This document shows positions 42,659 to 48,959 of a stretch of DNA of 48,959 nucleotides, piece after piece (the first letter of the stretch is position 1; every line of letters starts with the position of its first letter). Origin of the DNA: Clostridia bacterium (GTDB lineage Bacteria; Bacillota; Clostridia; Oscillospirales; CAG-272). The stretch covers positions 1 to 48,959 of the forward strand of contig JAKSPY010000003.1 of NCBI GenBank assembly GCA_024404445.1, in the 5' to 3' direction. The notes below the pieces were generated by a model. That model was not told where the DNA came from. It made no database searches and saw only the letters and a program-made list of their open reading frames with translations. A program made the translations under genes and the position numbers.

Positions 42659-43774
42659 TTATTGCGGTGAGACGGATCCGAGTGACAGATTCTTCTCGGT
42701 TTTGCCGTCAAACATCACTATTCCGTTGCCGATGATCTCAAAATCGATCGGCATATTGAACGGATAGTCGACGCTTCCGAACGCAACGGACGTCAGCGTT
42801 TCGTTTCCGACCGACAGCTTGACCATCGTTTCCATACCGGACGGAAGCGTAGCATAGACCTTACCGTCGATCGTGCCGTTGCCCAGACGTATGAACTCCG
42901 GGCGTATGCCTATGATCACGTCGTTTTCGCCGTCGGCGAGGTCGAGTGAGCTCTGCGAGTCAAAGCGGAACAGCTTACCGAACATACTGATGATCGCGGA
43001 TTTGTCGGATGCTTTTCCTGCCACTGCCTTAACAAAGTTCATCGTGGGATTGCCGACGAAATCGGCAACGAATCTGTTGGCGGGATTATTGTATACCGTC
43101 AACGGCGGATCGTACTGCTGCAGTACGCCCGTTTGCATCAGGCAGACCTTTGTCGCCAGCGTCATGGCCTCCAGCTGATCGTGGGTGACGTATACGAACG
43201 TGGAGTCGGTGTCGGCGTGCAGACGCTTCAGCTCCGTTCTCATTTCCAGACGCAACTTGGCGTCAAGGTTGGAAAGCGGCTCATCCATGAACAGCACTTT
43301 CGGACGAGGTGCCAGCGTTCTCGCTATGGCGACGCGCTGTTGCTGACCGCCGGACAGCTCTGACGGGTATCTCTTTTCAAACTGCTCTATTTTCAGCATT
43401 TTCAGCATTTCGTCCACGCGGGTGCGGATGCTGTCCTTTTTCCATTTCAGATTTTCCAGCCCGAATGCTATGTTCTGATATACCGTCATGTGAGGCCACA
43501 GGGCATAGTTTTGAAAAAGGAAGCCGATATCGCGCTTTGCGGGGGAAATGTTTATGCCCTCCGCGGCATCGAATACCACCTGATCACCTATTGTGATACG
43601 GCCCTCTGTGGGGCTCTCCAGACCTGCGATCATACGCAGTGTCGTCGTCTTGCCACAGCCCGAAGGACCGAGCAGTGTGACGAAGTCACGGTCCTCTATG
43701 ACCATATTGAGGTCCTCGACCGCTACGAATTTATCAAATCTTTTTGTTACGTGTTCCAGCCTGATTTCCGGCAT
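42659..43774 (-). CDS. Fbp/Pot-type ABC importer ATPase
   Basis: The 371-residue ATPase has Walker A LGPSGCGKTTTL, Q-loop FLFQNYALWPH, signature LSGGQQQRVAIARTL, Walker B VLFMDEPLSNLD, and a C-terminal TOBE-like regulatory domain (about 240-371, including IGIRPEFIRLGNG). This is the CUT1/PotA/FbpC class. It is two bases after the permease gene. FbpC-type proteins serve iron, but similar ones serve sugars, phosphonates and polyamines. The neighbouring TIM-barrel gene and operator point away from a simple iron role. Confidence 0.88.
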   Translation of the reverse strand: MPEIRLEHVTKRFDKFVAVEDLNMVIEDRDFVTLLGPSGCGKTTTLRMIAGLESPTEGRITIGDQVVFDAAEGINISPAKRDIGFLFQNYALWPHMTVYQNIAFGLENLKWKKDSIRTRVDEMLKMLKIEQFEKRYPSELSGGQQQRVAIARTLAPRPKVLFMDEPLSNLDAKLRLEMRTELKRLHADTDSTFVYVTHDQLEAMTLATKVCLMQTGVLQQYDPPLTVYNNPANRFVADFVGNPTMNFVKAVAGKASDKSAIISMFGKLFRFDSQSSLDLADGENDVIIGIRPEFIRLGNGTIDGKVYATLPSGMETMVKLSVGNETLTSVAFGSVDYPFNMPIDFEIIGNGIVMFDGKTEKNLSLGSVSPQ

Positions 43775-43776
43775 AA

Positions 43777-45585
43777 TTAACCTCCTACTCCTTTATCTAT
43801 GCTGGCACCGGTCAGCTTGTTGACAATGAAGTTGACCGCCAGTACAGTTATGATGATCAACAGATTCAGTGCGTTTGCCGACTGCGTCCACCATGCCTGC
43901 CAATCCTCAAGCAATGTTGTGAGGATGACGGTCGATCCGCTGGCAAGAAGCGTGAACAGCGACAGCTCTCTCATACACGACGTGAACGGGAGCAGATAGC
44001 CGGAAATGAACGTGGAACGCTGAATCGGGAATATGACGCGCACCATGCGCTTCCACCACGGGACGTTGACGATGAGCGCCGCCTCTTCGATCTCACCGGA
44101 AAGTTGAAGCATCGCATTGATGCCGCTACGGCTGGCGAACGGCAGATATTTGATACTGCCGACCAGGGCGAGAAGGAAGAAGGTCTTACTGAGTCCCAGC
44201 GGACCGCCGATGGCGAGGAATGCCGCACCGAGTGCCATTGACGGCATCAGATAGGGCAGAAATGCGAGGTTGTCTGCGGCCTTAGCCAGGAACGTGCCTC
44301 TTCTCTTTGCGACGGAATATCCGATGAGGATACCGACCGTGCCTGCAAAAAGTGCGCAGGTGCCCGACAGAAGCAGACTGTTTTTGAACGCCGTCCAAAC
44401 CTGAGGCTCATAGAACAGACCGCGTATGCCGTTACCGGACGAGGTGGTCGTCTTTGAAATCCAGAATTCAAGCGTCAGCGTGGAATAGTCGCCGGGTATC
44501 ACGCAAAGGCTTTCCAGCGCGAAGGTGATAAGCGGAAGCACGGAGCAGAATATGCACAGCGCGATGATGATCGCCGCGGCCGCGTATTTCCAACCGCCCA
44601 TCTTGATATACGATATCTGTCCGCTTTTGCCGGTGACAGTCGTGAATGATTTTCTTTTGCCCGTCGCGTATTGGTTGATCGCGAGTATGACAAGGCCGAA
44701 TATGATCATGAAAATCGCCATGATATAGCCCTGTCCGTACCAACCGGAATTGATGAACTGCTTCATGGTCGTCGTCAGAACGGTGAAGCCCGATGATCCG
44801 CCCAGGAACTGCGGCACAGCGTACGCGCTCATACTGCTGGAGAAGACGAGCAGGAAGGTCGACAGCAACGCCGGCAGTACGATGGGCAACGTGATCTTGC
44901 GTATTATCTTTGCCCTCGACGCCTTCAGTATCGTCGCCGCTTCTTCCAGATTGGCGTCCATGTTGCGCAGTATGCCGCCGATCAGTATATAGGCGAACGG
45001 CGCATAGTGCAGTCCGAGCACGATGGCACACGGTACCAGACCGTATACAAAGCCCTCCGACACCCGGACGCCGAGCAGGTTAAATAAGAATCCGCCCGTG
45101 CCGCTGCCGATACCGGGGTTCTGAAAGAAGTTCTTCCAGAATGACGCGAGCGTCCATGACGGCATTATGTACGGGAATATGAAGACCGAGGAAATGAATT
45201 TCTTTGCCTTTATATCCGTTCTTGTGATCAGAAATGCGACCACGCCGCCGTAAATTATTGCGATAAAGCTGGCCAGAACGGACATCAGAACGGCGTTTTT
45301 CAGGGGATTCCAAAAATATACGCCGCTCATGTCGGATAACAGCATCCTGTACCAGTGGAAGAATGTGAACTGTCCTACCTTCAGTCCGCGCAGCTCCTTG
45401 AACATTACCTCGGCGATATGCACCTTGGTCGTATCCAGAACGAGCAGTACCAGCGGATAAATGGTGAAGAAGCCGAGCAGGACGACGGAAACAGTCAGAA
45501 TTATGTTGGCAGGCTGTGTAAAAAACGCCTTTATGCTGTTCATAACGCGTCTTTTGCCGCTGACTGCCGTAAAGTTTTCAGTCAT
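43777..45585 (-). CDS. Fused two-domain ABC importer permease (FbpB-like)
   Basis: The 602-residue protein has twelve or so helices in two similar halves, each with a binding-protein-dependent transport loop: first half NLEEAATILKASRAKIIRKI, second half GEIEEAALIVNVPWWKRMV. This doubled permease is typical of FbpB/AfuB-type ferric and related importers; it replaces two separate permeases. AAGGAG precedes the ATG. A perfect hairpin sits between this gene and the binding-protein gene and probably lowers its share of the message. Confidence 0.88.
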   Translation of the reverse strand: MTENFTAVSGKRRVMNSIKAFFTQPANIILTVSVVLLGFFTIYPLVLLVLDTTKVHIAEVMFKELRGLKVGQFTFFHWYRMLLSDMSGVYFWNPLKNAVLMSVLASFIAIIYGGVVAFLITRTDIKAKKFISSVFIFPYIMPSWTLASFWKNFFQNPGIGSGTGGFLFNLLGVRVSEGFVYGLVPCAIVLGLHYAPFAYILIGGILRNMDANLEEAATILKASRAKIIRKITLPIVLPALLSTFLLVFSSSMSAYAVPQFLGGSSGFTVLTTTMKQFINSGWYGQGYIMAIFMIIFGLVILAINQYATGKRKSFTTVTGKSGQISYIKMGGWKYAAAAIIIALCIFCSVLPLITFALESLCVIPGDYSTLTLEFWISKTTTSSGNGIRGLFYEPQVWTAFKNSLLLSGTCALFAGTVGILIGYSVAKRRGTFLAKAADNLAFLPYLMPSMALGAAFLAIGGPLGLSKTFFLLALVGSIKYLPFASRSGINAMLQLSGEIEEAALIVNVPWWKRMVRVIFPIQRSTFISGYLLPFTSCMRELSLFTLLASGSTVILTTLLEDWQAWWTQSANALNLLIIITVLAVNFIVNKLTGASIDKGVGG

Positions 45586-45604
45586 AGTCGCTCCTTAATA
45601 ACCA

Positions 45605-45634
45605 AATGTAGGGATGACAAAGCATCCCTACATT
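45605..45634 (-). promoter_or_regulatory. Intercistronic hairpin between binding-protein and permease genes
   Basis: AATGTAGGGATG-ACAAAG-CATCCCTACATT, a perfect 12-bp stem without a T-tract. Such hairpins after binding-protein genes commonly protect the upstream message, raising binding protein over permease. Confidence 0.65.
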
Positions 45635-45651
45635 CATCATGTTGTGGTTTA

Positions 45652-46824
45652 TTATCCGATGATCTTATTGACGAAGTCTGTGATCTCAGCCTTGTTGTCT
45701 GCGATGTACTGGGGATCCTCAAATACAAGGATATCCGTCCAGAATGTCAGAGGCCGGTCGCCGTCAAGAACAGTAAGGGAAGGATTGGAAGAGTATGCGC
45801 CGACACTGCCGCCCCACGGAGCGAAGCCTTCCTGTGTCATAAGGTACTCGATGAACAGCATAGCTGTGTAGGGACGAGGACCGTTCTGTGCGATCTGGCA
45901 GTACATGGGATACATGAAGCCTGCAAACGGATTGATCGTGCCGTTGAACGCACCGACTGTGAGGTTCTCCTGAACGACGGATTTGTCGCGGAGCTTTGAA
46001 AGAACGAACAGACCTGCTTTACCTGTGTTTTCGGGCTTTGAAAGGTCGCCGGCGATCGTTGTATCGGAGTTGATGGAGAAGTTAGCGTTTGAAAGGAACT
46101 CTGCGACCCACTTATAGCCTGCGTTCTTATAATCGCCGAGCTCGATGTCCTTGCCGTACTGAGCCTTATAGGCATCTGCCAATTTTGTTGCCCAACCGTC
46201 ACTTGTGAGCATGATAAGGAAGTTGAGGTTGACCTGCTCGTTCTTCGGGCTCTTGAAGTAAACCTTATCCTTCATGGAAGCCTCTGTGAGCTGCCATACG
46301 TTTGTGATGACGGGAGCCTCGCCTACGTTGTTCCACATGATGAGCTTATTGATGTACTGCTGTACAAGGGGTGTAAGCGCACTGCTGTTAAGCGTGGAAG
46401 CGTAAGCCTTAGGAACATAGTTTGCAAAGAACTCTGTGTTCTCAATGTAAGTGAGAAGCGTAGCGCCGTCCTGGATCATAACCATTGACGCGCCCTTTGA
46501 GTTGCTTGCCGACTGAGATTCGCTCTCGATCGTTGTGTAGATCTCAGAGTCGCTCATCTTTGTGCCGACAGCGTTGGCATCGGAAAGACCGAGGTCTGCG
46601 CCGTATTTGGCAACGAAAGCTGTCATGGCGTCTTTGATTCTGGATGTGTTACCGTAAGCGTTGAACTCGCCTGTTTCGGCCTTGGCCAATTCAAAGATCT
46701 CGTCCCAGGACATCTCCTGAGCCTTCTCATAAATCGACTTATCCTGCTGATCCTTTTTGCCGCAACCTGTCAGTGCAAGCAAAACCATGGTGAGTGCGAT
46801 GAGAATGCAAAATAATCTTTTCAT
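45652..46824 (-). CDS. Extracellular substrate-binding lipoprotein of the importer
   Basis: I set the start at 46824 (MKRLFCILIALTMVLLALTG); an in-frame ATG 12 bases earlier overlaps the GGAGG site. The 390-residue product has a lipobox LALTGC followed by a charged linker. The mature part is of the periplasmic-binding-protein type II class used by Fbp/Pot-type importers (TGEFNAYGNTSRIKDAM; TAMLFIEYLMTQEGFAPWGG). Its codons favour ATC and CTT forms more than its neighbours, as expected for an abundant protein. The ligand is not evident; clear iron-ligand tyrosine pairs could not be confirmed by eye. Confidence 0.85.
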   Translation of the reverse strand: MKRLFCILIALTMVLLALTGCGKKDQQDKSIYEKAQEMSWDEIFELAKAETGEFNAYGNTSRIKDAMTAFVAKYGADLGLSDANAVGTKMSDSEIYTTIESESQSASNSKGASMVMIQDGATLLTYIENTEFFANYVPKAYASTLNSSALTPLVQQYINKLIMWNNVGEAPVITNVWQLTEASMKDKVYFKSPKNEQVNLNFLIMLTSDGWATKLADAYKAQYGKDIELGDYKNAGYKWVAEFLSNANFSINSDTTIAGDLSKPENTGKAGLFVLSKLRDKSVVQENLTVGAFNGTINPFAGFMYPMYCQIAQNGPRPYTAMLFIEYLMTQEGFAPWGGSVGAYSSNPSLTVLDGDRPLTFWTDILVFEDPQYIADNKAEITDFVNKIIG

Positions 46825-46856
46825 ATTTTCCTCCAAAAAAATTTATTTTCAGCCTG

Positions 46857-47669
46857 TCAGTCAAGCTCAAAACCGTATTTTGTCGCACGCTCGTGCAATA
46901 AAGTATATGACATACGCAGATATTCGTCCATCGTTTGCCGTCCGTGAAGCGAATACCATTTATTGTCGTATGATTCCAGATTCAGCTCACGCGCGCCTAA
47001 AGCCTTCAGCCCGGAAAAGACACTGTCATAGTTCACCGTGCCGTCGCCCATGGGTCTGTGCTGGTCGCCTGTGCCGTCGTTATCGTGTATGTGCGTCGTG
47101 CACAGCGCGGCACCGAACTCGGTCAGCGGAGATTCTGTCGGTGTATAGCAATTATTATGACCGCAATCATAACAAAAGCCGAGCATCTCGCTTTTATATC
47201 TGCCGTATATCAGTCTGTTGTAGTTAAGGAAGCGGGTGTTTTCCACTGCGATCTTCACACCGCGCTTTTCTGCGGCGGACAGCATCCTGCCGAAATTTCT
47301 CACGCCAATCTCATTCGGAGGGGGTGTGATAAGACTGCGCGTCAGATGTATGACGACGTGACCGATATTCCTTTCGCCGCAATCGTCGATCGCGGTCAGA
47401 AATGCCTCCGTATATCCGTCGCCGCGGCTGTCGTCATACCACAGGTAATCCGAATGTACCGACGGGAAATGCACTGTCGTGCATTGCAGTCCGAACCGGA
47501 CAGCCGTATCGTACAGATCATAACGGGAGCCGTCGACAGACTCAAAATCGTCGCCCCACCAAAACATGACGGAGTCAAAACCGGCGGACCTTATCGCCCG
47601 CATTCTGTCGGCCGGAGGGATGTCGTAATAACCGAATCTGAAATTCTGCCCCAATAGCGTATTCATCAT
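46857..47669 (-). CDS. Xylose-isomerase-like TIM-barrel protein
   Basis: The frame is open to a GTG at 47726, but that lies only a few bases from the expected transcription start. I prefer ATG 47669 (or the next codon), where MMNTLLGQNFRFGYYD begins. A 14-codon open frame (ATG 47710) ends with TGA overlapping this ATG, so translation may be coupled. The roughly 270-residue protein has the sugar-isomerase/AP-endonuclease-2 barrel metal sites: IHLT, IAVENTRF (Glu), CYDCGHNN (Asp, His), THIHDNDGTGDQHRPMGDG (His, Asp) and a Glu in LNLESYD. It probably isomerises or epimerises a sugar or sugar acid. It is the first gene of the importer operon, 32 bases before the binding-protein gene. Confidence 0.78.
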   Translation of the reverse strand: MMNTLLGQNFRFGYYDIPPADRMRAIRSAGFDSVMFWWGDDFESVDGSRYDLYDTAVRFGLQCTTVHFPSVHSDYLWYDDSRGDGYTEAFLTAIDDCGERNIGHVVIHLTRSLITPPPNEIGVRNFGRMLSAAEKRGVKIAVENTRFLNYNRLIYGRYKSEMLGFCYDCGHNNCYTPTESPLTEFGAALCTTHIHDNDGTGDQHRPMGDGTVNYDSVFSGLKALGARELNLESYDNKWYSLHGRQTMDEYLRMSYTLLHERATKYGFELD

Positions 47670-47737
47670 TTGTCGATAGTGTATAAGATTAACACATTGA
47701 ATTGTTTCATTTTTATTGAATTTCACTGTATGTTACT

Positions 47738-47765
47738 ATTATACAGTTTTACGCACTCTTTGCAA
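47738..47765 (-). promoter_or_regulatory. Promoter of the TIM-barrel and importer operon
   Basis: Minus strand TTGCAA (47765-47760), a 16-base spacer and TATAAT (47743-47738). Confidence 0.7.
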
Positions 47766-47776
47766 GGGCTTGCAAA
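47759..47776. promoter_or_regulatory. LacI/GalR-like 18-bp palindromic operator
   Basis: TTTGCAAG-GG-CTTGCAAA is a perfect inverted repeat with 8-base arms that covers the -35 box of the operon promoter. Its form (TTGCAAGnnCTTGCAA) resembles sites of LacI-family sugar repressors. No regulator gene is in view. Confidence 0.65.
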
Positions 47777-47861
47777 TGATTTTTTCCGTTTGCGGCAAAA
47801 TTCGTTGATTTGCACATACGTACGGTTTGGTTTTTATGCAATAGTTACGGCACGGCGGCTC

Positions 47862-47890
47862 TTGATTAAGGGCCGGAAACATGATATAAT
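47862..47890 (+). promoter_or_regulatory. Promoter of the ABC relic and hydrolase unit
   Basis: TTGATT (47862-47867), a 17-base spacer and TATAAT (47885-47890). TTGCACnTACGT occurs twice around it (from 47810 and from 47892), a possible operator pair. Confidence 0.7.
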
Positions 47891-47953
47891 CTTGCACGTA
47901 CGTTTCGCTGAGCGCAGATGCAACGGCGCAACGGCAGAAAAGGAGGAGCGCAA

Positions 47954-48155
47954 ATGAACGTAGTACAGGTAAGCAATTTGTGTAAGCAATACGACTCGTT
48001 CAGTCTGAAGAACGTGTCATTCGGTATTCAAGGCGATCGGCGACAGTCTGACAGGCAGAATCGCGGTCTTTGCCGTTTGTACGGCGATCTTTGCGTCGGT
48101 CACGGTGCCGGCATACCGTCGCGCAAGGATAAATTTCAACAGGATCGATCTGTGA
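47954..48155 (+). pseudogene. ABC-2 transporter relic: ATPase start fused to permease end by deletion
   Basis: From ATG 47954, behind AGGAGG, the first 26 codons read MNVVQVSNLCKQYDSFSLKN followed by VSFGIQ, the opening of a YtrB-like ABC ATPase just before its Walker A. At about 48031 this stops looking like an ATPase. From 48034, in a different frame, the sequence reads AIGDSLTGRIAVFAVCTAIF and then ASVTVPAYRRARINF, ending at TGA 48155. That is a last membrane helix and tail typical of an ABC-2 permease. The simplest reading is one internal deletion removing nearly all of the ATPase and permease genes while leaving the promoter and ribosome site intact. The continuous frame through the join gives nonsense sequence. 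Confidence 0.75.
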
Positions 48156-48176
48156 CGTACCGGAACGGAGGATGTC

Positions 48177-48866
48177 ATGTGTACGGCAATAGCAAATATA
48201 AATGACGACATCATCTACGGGTTCAATCTCGATATTGATCCCGCAGTGTGGAATTTTTCGATCCGTAAGACGTCAGATTATTTTTCCGTCGGTATCACCG
48301 TCGGCAAAACGACTTATCTGACGCACGGCGTCACCCGCGACGGGCGGTTTGGAAACGTGCCGTATATGAACGGCGCGGTCTTTCCCGTGCCGAGGGGCGC
48401 ACGGCGCGAAAGGATAGACCTCATCACCGACAGATACATACGCGGCAGGTATTCCTTTGATGATATCGTGAGGGTGACGGAAACGAAAACCGTCGTTTCT
48501 CCGCCGGCCGCCACGATGCATTCGCTTATCGGCGACGGAAACGGCAATATTCTCCTGATAGAGCCGGGCTATGGCGTCAGACGGATAACGGACAGCCACG
48601 CGGTGATCACGAATTTCCCCGTGCTGGCTGAGTTGAACGACTATTCAAACCGGTTTTACGGAAAGGACAGATATGATACCGCGGCCGCCGTTCTGAACGA
48701 ACGCACCGCTGAGCTTTCGGTCGATGACGCCATCGGCCTGCTGTGCGATGTCAGACAGGACGGTAAGTGGGGTACCAAGGTATCGTTCGTATATTCGCGT
48801 AATGAAAACGCGGTGCATTATTTCACAGACGGTGACGTTACGACGATGCGGATACACCGATTCTGA
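48177..48866 (+). CDS. Choloylglycine-hydrolase-like Ntn amide hydrolase
   Basis: The 229-residue protein begins MCTAIANINDDIIYGFNLDI. After removal of Met, Cys becomes the N-terminal nucleophile of the linear-amide C-N hydrolase family (bile salt hydrolase, penicillin V acylase and relatives). YGFNLDID (for the family's conserved GRNxD-type loop), VTRDGRFGNVPYMN and the terminal SFVYSRNENAVHYF fit the fold. It is much shorter than bile salt hydrolases (about 320), so a smaller group or a different amide substrate is likely. GGAGG precedes the ATG, and it lies 21 bases after the relic, which supplies its promoter. Confidence 0.75.
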   Translation: MCTAIANINDDIIYGFNLDIDPAVWNFSIRKTSDYFSVGITVGKTTYLTHGVTRDGRFGNVPYMNGAVFPVPRGARRERIDLITDRYIRGRYSFDDIVRVTETKTVVSPPAATMHSLIGDGNGNILLIEPGYGVRRITDSHAVITNFPVLAELNDYSNRFYGKDRYDTAAAVLNERTAELSVDDAIGLLCDVRQDGKWGTKVSFVYSRNENAVHYFTDGDVTTMRIHRF

Positions 48867-48916
48867 AACCGTGCCGATCAAACGCACAAAAGGGGCTGTA
48901 AATAAATAGCCCAAAA

Positions 48917-48959
48917 AATCCGAAGCAACCGGTAAAGTTCGCTTCGGATTTCTTTTTTT
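48917..48959 (+). terminator. Terminator after the amide hydrolase gene
   Basis: AATCCGAAGC (48917-48926) pairs with GCTTCGGATT (48941-48950), followed by TCTTTTTTT to the window end. A smaller GGGCT...AGCCC hairpin precedes it. Confidence 0.85.

Noticed and set aside
42659-46824. Naming the importer as a ferric iron system (fbpABC)
   Set aside because: Class-level similarity only. The operon begins with a sugar-isomerase-like gene and a LacI-type palindrome, so the substrate is left open.
47727-47953. Minus-strand GTG start at 47726 for the TIM-barrel gene
   Set aside because: It would begin only about five bases after the predicted transcription start and lacks a ribosome site; the ATG pair at 47669/47666 fits the fold's usual beginning.

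Overview
The window looks like a chromosomal segment from an uncultured or poorly characterised Clostridia-type Firmicute, probably a gut or rumen member of Oscillospirales or Christensenellales. Signs are a T-box leader in front of pheS-pheT, a near-CIRCE element beside hsp20, YmdB, a PepV-type dipeptidase, Gram-positive lipoprotein signals, many consensus sigma-A promoters with AGGAGG ribosome sites, and double-glycine leader peptides. Species cannot be assigned from this sequence alone. I saw no tRNA, rRNA, CRISPR array or prophage.

Layout. 1-5045: a transposase relic, then one tight run of six genes (three pseudopilin-like proteins, a metallophosphoesterase, an MFS transporter, an inositol-monophosphatase-family enzyme) behind a consensus promoter with a dyad over its -10. 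5317-11889: an M3 oligopeptidase followed by three cytoplasmic carbohydrate-type proteins (unknown barrel-like protein, glycoside-hydrolase-like protein, LamG-esterase). 11940-13085: a broken double-glycine peptide gene and an rsmJ-like methyltransferase. 13128-16786: a heterodimeric ABC exporter. 17034-22672: YmdB, a YhaO-like phosphoesterase, an M24 aminopeptidase and a GH78 rhamnosidase. 22768-26552: pheS-pheT under T-box control. 26662-26910: an intact double-glycine peptide. 27091-30437: a two-gene polar amino acid importer with unusual domain fusions. 30801-37203: a phosphoribosyltransferase, M20 dipeptidase, ECF sigma factor, purine nucleoside phosphorylase and a MacB/Bce-like ABC pair. 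37330-42531: a YwaF-type membrane protein, Hsp20, a short-chain dehydrogenase, a repeat-rich gap and a LytS/SpoIIE receptor phosphatase. 42659-47669: a TIM-barrel isomerase-like protein with an Fbp/Pot-type ABC importer. 47954-48959: a deleted ABC-2 transporter relic and a choloylglycine-hydrolase-family enzyme.

How it fits together. Much of the window serves scavenging: peptides (M3, M24, M20), rhamnosides and other glycans (GH78 and the 7-12 kb cluster), purines, amino acids and possibly a sugar-like ligand through the 42-47 kb importer.

The least ordinary items are: (i) two peptides 14 kb apart with nearly the same double-glycine leader, one frameshifted; (ii) an importer whose substrate-binding lobes occur in permuted order, 2-1-2-1, fused to the permease, with a partner ATPase carrying a C-terminal domain that resembles an RsbW-like HATPase; (iii) a precise-looking fusion left by deletion of an ABC-2 operon; (iv) several perfect dyads on promoters; and (v) a family of palindromic intergenic repeats plus an array of micro-hairpins. 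All functional names rest on motifs read by eye; no database search was possible.
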